Origin: Clostridium magnum DSM 2767
GTDB lineage: Bacteria; Bacillota; Clostridia; Clostridiales; Clostridiaceae
Direction: 5' to 3'
DNA length: 64,000 nucleotides
Assembly: GCF_001623875.1 (NCBI RefSeq)
Contig: NZ_LWAE01000002.1
Coordinates: 186,001 to 250,000 of the forward strand
Shown: one piece after another, positions 7,336 through 16,940 of the stretch
Position numbering within the stretch: position 1 is the stretch's first letter
Layout of the letters: every line of letters begins with the position of its first letter
The notes under the pieces: model-generated
What the model was told of the DNA's origin: nothing
Databases searched by the model: none
The model's input: the letters and a program-made list of their open reading frames with translations, nothing else
Translations under genes and position numbers: made by a program

Positions 7336-9267
7336 GTGGGTAAGAATCTAACTAGAAAGATTTTTGAATCACATCTAGTAGAAGGAAGAATGGTTGCTGG
7401 TGAAGAGATAAGGATTAAAATAGATCAAACTTTAACACAGGACGCTGCCGGTATAATGGCATACGTGGCTTTTGAAGCATTAGAATTACCAAGGGTAAGA
7501 ACTGAAGTCTCAGTAAGCTATGTAGATCATAATACACTGCAAGTAGGATTTGAAAATGCTGATGACCATATATTTTTAAAGACTAGTGCTGAAAAGTTCG
7601 GAGTTTATTACTCTAAACCAGGAAATGGAATATGTCATAAAGTTCACACTCAGAGATTTGCTGTGCCAGGAAAGACTCTTTTAGGTTCAGATAGCCACAC
7701 GACTACGTCAGGAGCATTAGGTATGATAGCTATAGGAGCTGGAGGAATGAGTGTTGCAATGGCTATGGCTGGAGAACCATTCCCTTTAGTAATGCCGAAA
7801 GTAGTTAATGTAAAATTAACTGGCAAACTAAGAACAGGGGTTTCGGCTAAGGATGTAGTTCTGGAACTTTTAAGAAGAATGACTATAAAAGGTGGCGTAG
7901 GAAAAGTAATAGAATATACTGGCCCAGGAGTGGAAACTTTAAGCGTAACTGAAAGACAAACAATTAGTAGCATGGGAGCAGAACTAGGGGCAATTACAGC
8001 TATATTTCCAAGTGATAAGATTTCTTATGAATTCCTGAAAGCTCAAGGAAGAGAAGAGGACTGGATAGAGCTTTCAGCTGATGAAGATGCTGAATATGAT
8101 GAAGTGGTGGAAGTAAAACTTGGGGAACTGGAGCCAATGGTTGCGAAGCCAAGGATGCCTGATAAGGTAGTTAAAATAAGAGAACTTGAAGATACTAAAA
8201 TAGACCAAGTATTCATTGGCAGTTGTACAAACTCATCCTATGGAGATTTAGCTAAAGCAGCGGCTATTCTAGACGGAAAGTGTGTGCATCCTGATGTAAG
8301 TCTATCAGTAGCAGCTGGATCAAAACAAGTATTTGAAATGATAGCTAGAGATGGAATTCTTCAAAAGTTAATTAGTGCTGGAGCTAGAGTTTTAGAGAGT
8401 GCATGTGGACCTTGTGTTGGTATAGGACAATCACCACCAACAGGTGGAATTTCTTTGAGAACTTCTAACAGAAACTTCATAGGAATAAGCGGCACTGTTA
8501 ATGCACAGGTTTATCTTTCAAGTCCAGAAGTTGCAGCTGCTAGTGCTATAACTGGATTAATAACTGATCCTAGAGAGATAGCAGATTTAGAAGTCTTAGA
8601 ATCAATAAAGGAATCAACTGATTATATTATTGATGATAGAATGATAATTGCACCTAGAGAAAATACAGAAGATGTTGTAATAAAAAGAGGACCTAATATA
8701 AGAACTTTGCCAGTAAGAGAAGGGTTAGATGAAGAAATAAACATTGAGGTGCTTATTAAGATAGGAGATAATATTACAACTGACGAAATTATGCCATTAG
8801 GTGCTAAAATTCTTTCTCTTAGCTCAAATATTCCTGCAATATCACAATATATATTTAATGTATTAGATCCTACGTTCTCTGAAAGATCAAAGGAAAATAA
8901 TGGTGGAATTATTATTGCTGGAGAAAACTATGGATACGGATCAAGCAGGGAGCATGCTGCACTTGCACTTATGTATCTAGGGGTAAAGTCAATCCTAGCA
9001 AAATCTTTTGCTAGAATTCATCATGATAACCTTATCAATCACGGTATTTTACCATTAGTTTTTAAAGAAAAAGCCGATTACAAAAAAATATGCCCAGATG
9101 ATACTTTGGTTATTAAAAGGGTTAAAGAACAAATAAATAGTGGTGAATTTATTGTGGTAAATGAAACAAAAGGATTTGAATTTAAGGTAGTAGCAATACT
9201 TTCAGATAGACAAAAAGAAGTAATATTAAGTGGTGGACAATTGAATTATATTAAGAGGCTACTATAA
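7336..9267 (+). CDS. Aconitate hydratase (short, Aquifex-type aconitase family)
   Basis: It interconverts citrate, cis-aconitate and isocitrate, or a methylated relative, using a [4Fe-4S] cluster. The 643-residue product starts at GTG 7336. The cluster ligands are the Cys in GSCTNSSYGDL (about 297) and the two in SACGPCVGIGQ (about 357 and 360). Other active-site sequence is LLGSDSHTTTSGALG (about 115) and the C-terminal swivel motif GENYGYGSSREHAALA. The length fits the compact aconitase/homoaconitase group (about 640-660) rather than the 900-residue AcnA. Two operators and a good promoter precede it. The exact substrate is open: context with PrpF suggests cis-aconitate made from trans-aconitate, or a methyl derivative. 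Confidence 0.85.
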   Translation: MGKNLTRKIFESHLVEGRMVAGEEIRIKIDQTLTQDAAGIMAYVAFEALELPRVRTEVSVSYVDHNTLQVGFENADDHIFLKTSAEKFGVYYSKPGNGICHKVHTQRFAVPGKTLLGSDSHTTTSGALGMIAIGAGGMSVAMAMAGEPFPLVMPKVVNVKLTGKLRTGVSAKDVVLELLRRMTIKGGVGKVIEYTGPGVETLSVTERQTISSMGAELGAITAIFPSDKISYEFLKAQGREEDWIELSADEDAEYDEVVEVKLGELEPMVAKPRMPDKVVKIRELEDTKIDQVFIGSCTNSSYGDLAKAAAILDGKCVHPDVSLSVAAGSKQVFEMIARDGILQKLISAGARVLESACGPCVGIGQSPPTGGISLRTSNRNFIGISGTVNAQVYLSSPEVAAASAITGLITDPREIADLEVLESIKESTDYIIDDRMIIAPRENTEDVVIKRGPNIRTLPVREGLDEEINIEVLIKIGDNITTDEIMPLGAKILSLSSNIPAISQYIFNVLDPTFSERSKENNGGIIIAGENYGYGSSREHAALALMYLGVKSILAKSFARIHHDNLINHGILPLVFKEKADYKKICPDDTLVIKRVKEQINSGEFIVVNETKGFEFKVVAILSDRQKEVILSGGQLNYIKRLL

Positions 9268-9300
9268 GCTTAATTGATATATTATAACTAACCAATAAAT

Positions 9301-9342
9301 TGTATACAGGTATACAGTATAAGGATTGTATATTTGTATGCG
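9301..9342. promoter_or_regulatory. Operator pair before the PrpF-family gene
   Basis: TGTATACAGGTATACA (9301-9316) fits the cluster operator exactly. A diverged copy, TGTATATTTGTATGCG (9327-9342), follows 10 bases later. Confidence 0.65.
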
Positions 9343-9438
9343 TTAAATATATATAAATAAATATTTGAAGAATTAAAAATGATAGGAAATACGCTAAGTA
9401 ATTACTTAGTATTAGGTATTCCTAAAGGAGGATGTATA

Positions 9439-10551
9439 ATGCAAAAAATACCATGTACAATTATGAGAGCTGGTACAAGCAAAGGGGTGTTTATAAAGTT
9501 TGAAGACATGCCAAAGGATATAAATAAGTGGAGTGATTTTCTTTTAGATATTATGGGCAGCCCAGATGCAAGGCAAATTGATGGGTTAGGTGGAGCGAAT
9601 TCCTTAACAAGTAAAGTAGCAATTATAAAAAAATCAGATAATAAAGAATATGATATCGAATATACCTTTGCTCAAGTTAGTTTAACAGACAAGCTTGTAG
9701 ACTTTAAAGGAAACTGTGGAAACATTTCCGCAGGGGTTGGGCCTTTTGCAGTAAACGAAGGTCTTGTAGAAATTACTAATCCTATAACAGAAGTTAAAAT
9801 TTTAAATACTAATACAAATAAGATAATAGGAGCAGAAGTTGAAATCGAGAATGGACAAGCTAAGATAGATGGAGATACTTATATTCCGGGAGTTCCTAAT
9901 TCAGGATCACCAATTTATCTTTCTTTCTACGATTCTGAAGGCGCCGTTACTGGAAAGTTATTGCCTACAGGAAATGTAATAGATAATATTGAAACGTCAA
10001 TAGGTAAGATTGATATTTCCATCGTAGACTCAGCAAATCCGCTAGTATTTATAAATGCTAGAGATCTTGGCTTAAAGGGTACTGAGTTACCAGATGAGCT
10101 TACAGAGGAAAATTTAAAGTTAATAGAAGAAGTACGTTCTATAGCTGCCGAGATGTGTGGCTTTGCAAGCAAAGAAGAAGCAACAAAAAAATCTCCAGCA
10201 GTACCAAAATCTACACTAGTATCAGCACCTGCTGAATATATAGATTTAAGTGGAAGCAAAAGAAGCAAGGAAGATATGGATTTAGTTATTAGAATGATGT
10301 CAATGCAAAAGCCCCATAGAGCTCTTGCAATAACAGGTGCAGTATGTACCACAGCAGCTGCAAGTATCGAAGGGACTTTAGTAAATAAATTAATACAAAA
10401 AGGAGATGATAAAATAAGGATTGCTCATCCAGGAGGCATAATGGAAACAGTGGCTAAAGTTAAGGATGGAAGAGTTGAATGTGTAAAGGTTGTGAGAACA
10501 GCAAGAAAAATAATGGATGGCTATGTTTATACAAGAGAAACATATAAATAA
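9439..10551 (+). CDS. PrpF-family cis/trans isomerase (aconitate or methylaconitate isomerase)
   Basis: PrpF proteins shift the double bond of 2-methylaconitate or related acids; relatives act on 3-methylitaconate and aconitate. The 370-residue product starts at ATG 9439 behind AAAGGAGG (9424-9431). Family signatures are CTIMRAGTSKGVF near the N-terminus, DGLGGANSLTSKVAII (about 45-60), GNCGNISAGVGPFAV (about 94-108, with the catalytic-type Cys), and AHPGGIMETVAKV plus VVRTARKIMDGYVY at the C-terminus. It lies between the aconitase and the CitMHS transporter under the shared operator. No prpB, prpC or prpD is present, so the classic methylcitrate cycle is not encoded here. trans-Aconitate is the simplest candidate substrate, by inference. 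Confidence 0.85.
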   Translation: MQKIPCTIMRAGTSKGVFIKFEDMPKDINKWSDFLLDIMGSPDARQIDGLGGANSLTSKVAIIKKSDNKEYDIEYTFAQVSLTDKLVDFKGNCGNISAGVGPFAVNEGLVEITNPITEVKILNTNTNKIIGAEVEIENGQAKIDGDTYIPGVPNSGSPIYLSFYDSEGAVTGKLLPTGNVIDNIETSIGKIDISIVDSANPLVFINARDLGLKGTELPDELTEENLKLIEEVRSIAAEMCGFASKEEATKKSPAVPKSTLVSAPAEYIDLSGSKRSKEDMDLVIRMMSMQKPHRALAITGAVCTTAAASIEGTLVNKLIQKGDDKIRIAHPGGIMETVAKVKDGRVECVKVVRTARKIMDGYVYTRETYK

Positions 10552-10554
10552 AAT

Positions 10555-10586
10555 TGTATACAGGTATACTAGAATACAAGTATACA
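10555..10586. promoter_or_regulatory. Operator pair after prpF
   Basis: TGTATACAGGTATACT (10555-10570) and GAATACAAGTATACA (10572-10586) are one-arm variants of the cluster operator, lying between prpF and the remnant that precedes the transporter gene. Confidence 0.6.
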
Positions 10587-10612
10587 GTATTGCTGGCGAA
10601 TAGTTGCCAAAT

Positions 10613-10796
10613 GTATAATAGGTTATTAGGAACTAAAACCATAAAAAGTGACTTAAAAATTGAGCATAGTGATGGAATAATAGATTTATCAATAAAATAT
10701 AAAAAAAATGGGAAAGGTATTATCATTAATTCTGTTTAAGGTCATAGAATTGCTAAAAAGATCATGACTGGTACAGATTACTATGATAATGAATAG
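10613..10796 (+). pseudogene. Remnant of a second PrpF-family gene (C-terminal end)
   Basis: The frame from 10613 reads DLKIEHSDGIIDLSIKYK, hits a TAA at 10737-10739, then continues GHRIAKKIMTGTDYYDNE to another stop. This aligns with the end of the intact PrpF just upstream: KIRIAHPGGIMETVAKV...VVRTARKIMDGYVY. It is therefore most simply a decayed C-terminus of a PrpF paralogue, left from a duplication or from a lost second isomerase. The alternative is a chance short ORF. The match in both order and spacing makes a remnant more likely. Confidence 0.5.
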
Positions 10797-10804
10797 GTGA
10801 GAAT

Positions 10805-12205
10805 ATGTTAGCACTTTTAGGATATACAATGATTATTGTATTTATGATACTTCTTCTTACAAAGAAAATTTCTCCCTTTGTAGGGCTGATAATGATTTCT
10901 TTGACTTTTGGAATAATAGTATGTCTTGTTCAAGGTGTACCAATTCTTGATGCCTTTAAGTGGATAAAAGAAGGTCTCTTCTACAAGGTAGTAGGTGGTA
11001 AAGTTAAAGCAGGAACCGCAGGAACTGCAGTATTACTATTATTTGCAATTTTATTCTTCAGTATTATGTTAGATGTAGGATTATTTGAACCTATGTGTAT
11101 CGGACTTATAAAAATGGCAAAAGGTGATCCACTTAGAATTTGTCTTGCAACAGCATTTATATCTATGGTAGTTTCTCTTGATGGAGACGGTACTACAACT
11201 GTTCTTATCGTAACAGCATCCGTACTAACGTTATTTAAGAAGCTCAAGATGAATAAGCTTTATCTGGCACTGCTCATAGCTATACCAAACTCTATTTTAA
11301 ATTATGTTCCATGGAGTGGTCCAATGGCAAGAGCGATGCCTGTACTTAATCTTGGAGCAAGAGAATTTTTCCTTCCAGTAGTACCTGGAATTCTTGTAGC
11401 ACTTGTATATGCAACATATATGGCATGGAACCTTGGAATGAAGGAAAGAAAAAGGCTTAACTATCATCCAAGTAATTTAAAAGCAAATGGCGGTAATGCA
11501 GAAGTAGCAGCTACTGCATTAGCTGTAAATGAACATGATATTAATGAGATAATACATGAATTAAAAGAAAGTAACAAAGAGTTAAAGAGACCAAAGCTTT
11601 TCTGGTTTAACCTTGTACTTACAATTGGAGTAATGACTCTTTTAATTATGGATGTTATGGATGGTGGAGTTGTATTCCTTGTGGCAACAGCACTTGCACT
11701 AATGGTTAATTACAAGGATCCAGGACTTCAAGCAAAGAGACTTGTTGCAAATGGTGAAGAAGCATTAGGTCCTGTAAGCCTTGTGTTTGGAGCTGGTGTA
11801 ATCATGGGAGTATTGAATGGTAGTGGAATGAGTGCTGCTATAGCAAATCACATTGTTTCAATAATACCTTCTTCAATGGGGGTTTATGTACCTTTATTCC
11901 TTGCATTAGTTTCCTTACCAGCACTTATTTTCTTGCCAAATGATGCATTCTATTTTGGAATACTTCCTGTTATAGCTCCAATAGCATATTCTTACGGAGC
12001 AACACCTGTAGAGGTTGGGGTTGCATCCCTTATAGGACAAGCAACAAGATTCTGTAGCCCATTGGTTGCATTCTTATATGTACTTGTTGAAAGAACAGAA
12101 GTTAACTTTGCAGATTATCAGAAGGCATTCTTTAAATGGGCACTTCCACTGTTCTTTATACATCTATTTATGGCAATAATAACTGGAGCAATTCCAATTC
12201 GTTAA
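10805..12205 (+). CDS. CitMHS-family citrate/tricarboxylate transporter
   Basis: A polytopic inner-membrane carrier of 466 residues. CitMHS proteins import metal-citrate complexes with protons. The sequence is a series of hydrophobic segments from residue 1, with the family stretch AFISMVVSLDGDGTTTVLIV (about 115-135), SILNYVPWSGPMARAM (about 160-175), a hydrophilic loop (about 210-260) and FLPNDAFYFGILPVIAP (about 375-395). AGGTGAG precedes ATG 10805. It sits inside the aconitase/PrpF cluster, so the likely cargo is citrate, aconitate or a similar tricarboxylate. Its TAA stop shares a base with the left end of a dispersed repeat (12205-12336). Confidence 0.88.
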   Translation: MLALLGYTMIIVFMILLLTKKISPFVGLIMISLTFGIIVCLVQGVPILDAFKWIKEGLFYKVVGGKVKAGTAGTAVLLLFAILFFSIMLDVGLFEPMCIGLIKMAKGDPLRICLATAFISMVVSLDGDGTTTVLIVTASVLTLFKKLKMNKLYLALLIAIPNSILNYVPWSGPMARAMPVLNLGAREFFLPVVPGILVALVYATYMAWNLGMKERKRLNYHPSNLKANGGNAEVAATALAVNEHDINEIIHELKESNKELKRPKLFWFNLVLTIGVMTLLIMDVMDGGVVFLVATALALMVNYKDPGLQAKRLVANGEEALGPVSLVFGAGVIMGVLNGSGMSAAIANHIVSIIPSSMGVYVPLFLALVSLPALIFLPNDAFYFGILPVIAPIAYSYGATPVEVGVASLIGQATRFCSPLVAFLYVLVERTEVNFADYQKAFFKWALPLFFIHLFMAIITGAIPIR

Positions 12206-12336
12206 TGAAGTGAAACTTGAATCAGATGGGGTTTCAATCCCACCTGATTCCTAGTTGAACGAATCCAGGGACATAGCCGCTCGCAACGTACGCTTTGAAG
12301 AAGAGGGAGTATTAGAGCGGGTAGTCATCGGATAAA
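12205..12336 (+). repeat. Dispersed structured repeat, copy A
   Basis: A 132-base unit runs from ATGAAGTGAAACTTGAATC to GTAGTCATCGGATAAA. It holds two hairpins: GAATCAG...CTGATTC near the start and a CCGCTC...GAGCGG stem near the end. The same unit occurs at 46394-46527 (+) and 54341-54475 and 58011-58145 (-), with short forms at 25511 and 32698. It resembles the right end (omega-RNA region) of IS200/IS605-type elements; that origin is inferred. Here it separates the transporter from the second aconitase-like gene. Confidence 0.8.
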
Positions 12337-12375
12337 GAGAGATTATTTAAGGTAAGAAAAATTGGAGGATAAAAA

Positions 12376-14730
12376 ATGGTAGAAGTTATTGAAAAAGGAG
12401 CTTATCTATACAAAGGTGAAAGTATAATAGGCTTTGAGAATGAAATTTCAAAAGAAGATTTAGCTCGTGTGTTAAAAGAAAAGGGAGAAAACCCTGTTGA
12501 TTTAGATAAGTTAGTAAATCCCAAAGAAGCTAGTAAGAACACTATGGCGTACGATATCATTATGAAGCATAATACCTCAGGAGATTCAGAAAATCTAAAA
12601 TTAAAATTTGATGCATTAACATCTCACGACCTTACTTTTGTTGGTATCATACAAACAGCCAAGGCAAGTGGATTGCAGCAATTCCCAATACCTTATGTTT
12701 TAACTAACTGTCACAACAGCTTATGTGCAGTTGGTGGAACTATAAATGAAGATGACCATGTATTTGGATTATCTGCAGTAAAAAAATACGGCGGAATATA
12801 TGTACCTGCTAACGTAGCAGTTATACATCAATATATGAGAGAAGAAATGGCTTCATGTGGAAGTATGATTTTAGGATCTGACAGTCACACAAGATATGGA
12901 GCACTTGGAACTATGGCTATTGGAGAAGGTGGAGGAGAATTAGTTAAGCAACTTTTAAGCAAAACTTATGATGTTCCTCGTCCAGAAGTTATAGCTATAT
13001 ATTTAGAAGGAAAACCTCGCAAAGGAGTAGGACCTCAAGACGTTGCCCTTGCAATAATAGGTGCTACATTCAAAAAGGGTGTTGTTAAGAACAAGGTTAT
13101 GGAATTCGTAGGACCAGGTGTATCAAACCTTTCTGTAGATTTCAGAAACGGTATTGATGTTATGACAACAGAAACAACTTGTTTAAGTTCTATATGGACT
13201 ACAGATGAAAAAGTAAAAGAATTCTTTGAAGTTCACAAACGTCCAGAGGCATACAAAGAGATGGCTCCAGGAACTGTAGCTTACTACGATGGACTAGTAA
13301 AAATAGATTTGAGCAAGGTAGAACCTATGATAGCTCTTCCTTTCCACCCAAGTAATGTGTACACTATAGCTGAACTTAATAAAAACCCTGAAGAAATACT
13401 TAAAGCTGTAGAAGCAGAGGCAATTAAGCTTCTTGATAACCCAAAGATTAAATTCAATCTTACAGATAAAATTGTAGACGGAAGAATTAAAGTTGATCAA
13501 GGAATTATTGCAGGATGCTCTGGTGGAACTTTTGAAAATATATACAAGGCTGCAAGAATACTTAAGAATGCTTCAACTGGAGATGACTATTTCAATATGA
13601 ATGTATATCCAGCTAGCCAGCCAGTATATTTAGAACTTCTAAAGAACGGTGCTTTAGCAGATTTAACAGAATCAGGGGTAATAATAAAGCCAGCTTTCTG
13701 TGGACCATGCTTTGGTGCAGGAGATACCCCATCAAACAATGCATTTAGTATTAGACATACTACAAGAAACTTTCCAAATAGAGAAGGTTCAAAGCCAGGA
13801 GTGGGACAAATTTCTTCTGTAGCTCTTATGGATGCTTTATCAATTGCAGCTACAGCTTTAAATGGTGGTTATTTAACACCAGCTACTGAAATAGACTTTG
13901 ATGATGCTGAGCCAACTTACAACTTTGATCGTAAGGTATACGAAAATAGAATAAACCAAAGTTTTAACAAGGGTAATGCTGAGGCAGAATTAAAGTATGG
14001 CCCTAGCATAGCAGATTGGCCAGAAATGTATGCATTAGAAGATAATGTACTATTAAAAATGGTTTCTGTAATTCATGATCCTGTTACTACTACAGATGAA
14101 CTTATACCATCAGGAGAAACTTCATCTTATCGTTCAGATCCTAATAAGCTTTCAGAGTTTACTTTAAGTAGAAGGGATCCTGAATATGTAGGAAGAGCAA
14201 AAGCAACTAGAGAGTTAGAAAAAAATAGACAAGCATTTATAAAGGGAAATGGGGATGCAGACGTTAAGGAAACTAGAGCTATACTAGCTGAGATAATAGG
14301 AAAAGATAATGTTACAGCAGAAGAAGTAGATAACTTTGTTAAAAATACTAGTGTTGGAAGCACTATATTTGCTGTAAAACCTGGAGACGGATCTGCAAGA
14401 GAACAAGCAGCTTCTTGCCAAAAGGTATTAGGTGGTCTTGGAAACATCTCTATAGAATATGCAACAAAGAGATACAGAAGTAACCTTATAAACTGGGGGA
14501 TGATTCCATTTACGATTCCAGAATCAGAAGACTTAAACTTTGAAGTTGGAGATTATATATTTGTAGAAGGAATAAAGGAAAAAATCAAAGAAGGCATTGA
14601 GGAAATGGAAGCTCAAGTTATAAGTATTAAAGGTAATAGAAAGATCAAACTTCAGTTAAAGAATTTAACTAATGATGAAAAAGATATTATTTTGGCTGGA
14701 TCTTTAATTAATTATAATGCTTCAAAATAA
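12376..14730 (+). CDS. Large aconitase-family hydratase, YbhJ-like
   Basis: The product is 784 residues and belongs to the aconitase superfamily. [20 protein letters not shown] (about 172) and [11 protein letters not shown] (about 441-444) are kept. The first cluster-ligand motif reads [10 protein letters not shown] (Cys about 381) instead of GSCTNG, and the swivel-domain motif reads [13 protein letters not shown] where GSSREH is usual. This pattern and length resemble the poorly understood E. coli YbhJ group rather than AcnB. Whether it is a true hydratase is unknown. GGAGG precedes ATG 12376. It follows repeat copy A and ends before a hairpin at 14790, so it may belong to the cluster transcript or have its own promoter in the repeat. 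Confidence 0.75.
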   Translation: MVEVIEKGAYLYKGESIIGFENEISKEDLARVLKEKGENPVDLDKLVNPKEASKNTMAYDIIMKHNTSGDSENLKLKFDALTSHDLTFVGIIQTAKASGLQQFPIPYVLTNCHNSLCAVGGTINEDDHVFGLSAVKKYGGIYVPANVAVIHQYMREEMASCGSMILGSDSHTRYGALGTMAIGEGGGELVKQLLSKTYDVPRPEVIAIYLEGKPRKGVGPQDVALAIIGATFKKGVVKNKVMEFVGPGVSNLSVDFRNGIDVMTTETTCLSSIWTTDEKVKEFFEVHKRPEAYKEMAPGTVAYYDGLVKIDLSKVEPMIALPFHPSNVYTIAELNKNPEEILKAVEAEAIKLLDNPKIKFNLTDKIVDGRIKVDQGIIAGCSGGTFENIYKAARILKNASTGDDYFNMNVYPASQPVYLELLKNGALADLTESGVIIKPAFCGPCFGAGDTPSNNAFSIRHTTRNFPNREGSKPGVGQISSVALMDALSIAATALNGGYLTPATEIDFDDAEPTYNFDRKVYENRINQSFNKGNAEAELKYGPSIADWPEMYALEDNVLLKMVSVIHDPVTTTDELIPSGETSSYRSDPNKLSEFTLSRRDPEYVGRAKATRELEKNRQAFIKGNGDADVKETRAILAEIIGKDNVTAEEVDNFVKNTSVGSTIFAVKPGDGSAREQAASCQKVLGGLGNISIEYATKRYRSNLINWGMIPFTIPESEDLNFEVGDYIFVEGIKEKIKEGIEEMEAQVISIKGNRKIKLQLKNLTNDEKDIILAGSLINYNASK

Positions 14731-14789
14731 TGACTATATGAACTGTACTTTATTAAATACACAAGTATAAAATAAAAATTTATTTCACT

Positions 14790-14828
14790 AAGGTCTGGCT
14801 TTTCAATGCTACATTGGAGTCAGACCTT
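14790..14828 (+). terminator. Probable terminator after the large hydratase
   Basis: AAGGTCTGGCT (14790-14800) pairs with AGTCAGACCTT (14818-14828). The T-run after it is weak. Confidence 0.5.
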
Positions 14829-14952
14829 GATAGATTTTATAGAGTTGATGAATCAAGGACAAAGTCAACTTGGAAAAGGTACAAATGCTACTTTTACTAT
14901 TCCAATATAGTTTGGTATAATGTATTCTAAAAAAGAATAGATAGGAGTAGCT

Positions 14953-15846
14953 ATGGAAATCCAGCAATTGAAGTTTTTTTTAGAAGTTGTAAAGTACAAA
15001 AATTTTACTATAGCTGCAGCAGAGCTTTGCATATCCCAGTCTTCTTTATCTAAGCATATTAAGGCTTTAGAGAATGAATTGGGGGTCAAGCTTTTAGAAA
15101 GAAGTGCACGAAGCGTAAAGCTTACGGAAGCAGGAAGTGAATTTTTTGATTTTGCCGATGGAATTATTCAGTCATATAATGAGATGCAGGTAAAAATGAA
15201 CACGTATAAGGAGAAGAATAAAAAAAAGTTGACTATAGGCACAATCCCGGTAATGAGTCAGTATGGTATAACCTCTTTAATAGTAAGATTTACAAAGCAA
15301 CATGTCGATATTGATATTAATATTATTGAGGACAGGAGTCCAGAAATATTAGCGTTACTTGATGCCTCAAAAATAGATTTAGCATTTATTCGTACCATTG
15401 CCTTACCAGGAGATACTTATAAAGTAAATCCACTCATAGATGATGATTTAATAATGATGGTTCCAAAGGGTCATCCTTTTGCTAAAAAGTCATGTATAGA
15501 TTTATCAGAAGCTTCTAAGGAGAACTTTATATTTTTAGACTCCGGTCCTGGTATTTATGACCTTTGTGTGGAAGCATGCAAAACATCGGGCTTTGAGCCA
15601 CATGTTTTGTATGAGTATAGCAGGATAGAAACCATTATTGGAGTTGTATCCGAGGGGATAGGTGTGTCATTATTGATGAGAAGAGTACTAGATTTCTTTA
15701 ATAATCAAGATATAGAAATTGTTGAGCTAAGTCGGAAGTTTAGTACTACTATTGCCCTAGTATCATTACCACATAAGAAACCTTCTGACACGGTAAAAAA
15801 GTTTACTTCATATACTAAGGAATGGGTTAAGAATAACAAATTATAA
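14953..15846 (+). CDS. LysR-family transcriptional regulator
   Basis: 297 residues. The N-terminal helix-turn-helix is clear: MEIQQLKFFLEVVKYKNFTI, then CISQSSLSKHIKALENELG (about 26-44) and LLERSARSVKLTEAG. The substrate-binding domain spans about residues 90-295 (TIGTIPVMSQYG, LAFIRT, EGIGVSLLMRR). LysR proteins usually control a neighbouring or divergent gene; the next gene is a DUF554 membrane protein 150 bases downstream on the same strand. ATAGGAG precedes the ATG. Its ligand cannot be told from the sequence. It is closed by its own terminator. Confidence 0.88.
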   Translation: MEIQQLKFFLEVVKYKNFTIAAAELCISQSSLSKHIKALENELGVKLLERSARSVKLTEAGSEFFDFADGIIQSYNEMQVKMNTYKEKNKKKLTIGTIPVMSQYGITSLIVRFTKQHVDIDINIIEDRSPEILALLDASKIDLAFIRTIALPGDTYKVNPLIDDDLIMMVPKGHPFAKKSCIDLSEASKENFIFLDSGPGIYDLCVEACKTSGFEPHVLYEYSRIETIIGVVSEGIGVSLLMRRVLDFFNNQDIEIVELSRKFSTTIALVSLPHKKPSDTVKKFTSYTKEWVKNNKL

Positions 15847-15854
15847 TTTTCTAT

Positions 15855-15897
15855 AAGAAGGGATATATTCCAATGAGGAATATATCCTTTCTTATTA
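15855..15897 (+). terminator. Terminator after the LysR gene
   Basis: A 17-bp stem, AAGAAGGGATATATTCC against GGAATATATCCTTTCTT, with loop AATGA, followed by ATTAT. Confidence 0.75.
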
Positions 15898-15996
15898 TGA
15901 ATTGTTCCAAAGGAGCATAGTAAACTATAATAAAATAAAGTCTAATTAAGCAAATTGATGTCGATAATTGATGTAATTTTAAGGAGGAAAATAACA

Positions 15997-16746
15997 ATGC
16001 CTATTGGAGTAATAGTTAACGCCTGTTCAGTGCTTTTCGGAGGTTTGATTGGAGCATTTCTAGGAGATAAGATACCAGAGAGATTACGTTTAGCGTTGCC
16101 TCTAACCTTTGGCGCAGCGTCAATGGGAATGGGAGTAATTTATACAGTAAAATTAAAAGTACTACCTGCAGTTATATTAGCTTTAATCCTTGGAAGTGCC
16201 ATTGGTGAATTAATTAGATTAGAAGAAAAAATCGGAAAGTGGGCTCAAAGTGCTCGAGGACCTATCGAAAAATTATTTTCAGGTAAGAAAACAAGTGCTG
16301 CTCAAGTAGAGGTTGCAGCTACTTCAGATAACCAAAATGCTTTTATGGAAAAGTTTGTTGGAATATTAATCTTGTTTTGTGCCAGTGGAACTGGTATATT
16401 TGGTGCATTAAATGAAGGAATGACAGGAGACCACTCAATCCTACTTACAAAGTCAATCCTTGATTTCTTTACAGCTGGAATTTTTGCAACAAGCCTTGGA
16501 TATTTAGTTGGATTTATTTGTATTCCACAAATCATTATACTAATGGCATTATTCTTTGGTGCAACTTTTATATTACCAATGACTACACCAGCGTTAATTG
16601 CTGATTTTACCTCTTTGGGTGGTATGATTATGCTAGCTACAGGTCTTCGTATAAGTGGTATAAAAGCTTTCCCAGTAGCTAATATGATACCAGGGTTGAT
16701 TCTTGTAATGCCAATATCACATCTTTGGACTACTTTTATACACTAG
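15997..16746 (+). CDS. DUF554 family membrane protein
   Basis: 249 residues with about seven hydrophobic segments. The start MPIGVIVNACSVLFGGLIGA and the GAASMGMGVIYTVKLK, GTGIFGALNEGMTGD and TGLRISGIKAFPVANMIPGL stretches are typical of the DUF554 (YdfK-like) family, whose function is not known. ATG 15997 follows AAGGAGG (15980s) with good spacing; the longer frame from 15955 has no ribosome site. It stands alone between two terminators, downstream of the LysR gene that may regulate it. Confidence 0.85.
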   Translation: MPIGVIVNACSVLFGGLIGAFLGDKIPERLRLALPLTFGAASMGMGVIYTVKLKVLPAVILALILGSAIGELIRLEEKIGKWAQSARGPIEKLFSGKKTSAAQVEVAATSDNQNAFMEKFVGILILFCASGTGIFGALNEGMTGDHSILLTKSILDFFTAGIFATSLGYLVGFICIPQIIILMALFFGATFILPMTTPALIADFTSLGGMIMLATGLRISGIKAFPVANMIPGLILVMPISHLWTTFIH

Positions 16747-16888
16747 TAATTTAACTGTAGAAAGAGGCACAATAAAGATTAATGCTAAGGCTTTTTTAGT
16801 AGGAGAGGATTTATGTGTGATAACCTCAGGGGGAGATAGTCCCCATAATTGAAAGTATTAATAGTAAATGAGATTTTTCAAGACAAAG

Positions 16889-16933
16889 AGGCTTAAGCAA
16901 ATCTGCATATATAATATAGATATGTTTAAGCCT
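16889..16933. terminator. Bidirectional terminator between DUF554 and DUF421 genes
   Basis: AGGCTTAAGCAAATCT (16889-16904) pairs with AGATATGTTTAAGCCT (16918-16933). It serves convergent genes. Confidence 0.65.
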
Positions 16934-16940
16934 TAAGAGA

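Noticed and set aside
10554..10739. A separate 61-residue gene between prpF and the transporter
   Set aside because: Its start lies in the operator pair and its C-terminal part aligns with the end of PrpF, so a remnant is more likely than a gene.
12205..12336. Repeat copies as simple terminators
   Set aside because: They have constant non-structured ends, two hairpins and both orientations relative to genes, and lack T-runs in most copies; a mobile or RNA element fits better.
12376..14730. AcnB (bifunctional aconitase 2 / methylisocitrate dehydratase)
   Set aside because: Domain order, length and the altered GCSGG and GSAREQ motifs fit the YbhJ group better than AcnB.
16750..16880. A small gene or RNA between DUF554 and DUF421 genes
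   Set aside because: Only a short GGGGGAGATAGTCCCC-type hairpin and no ORF with a start signal were seen.
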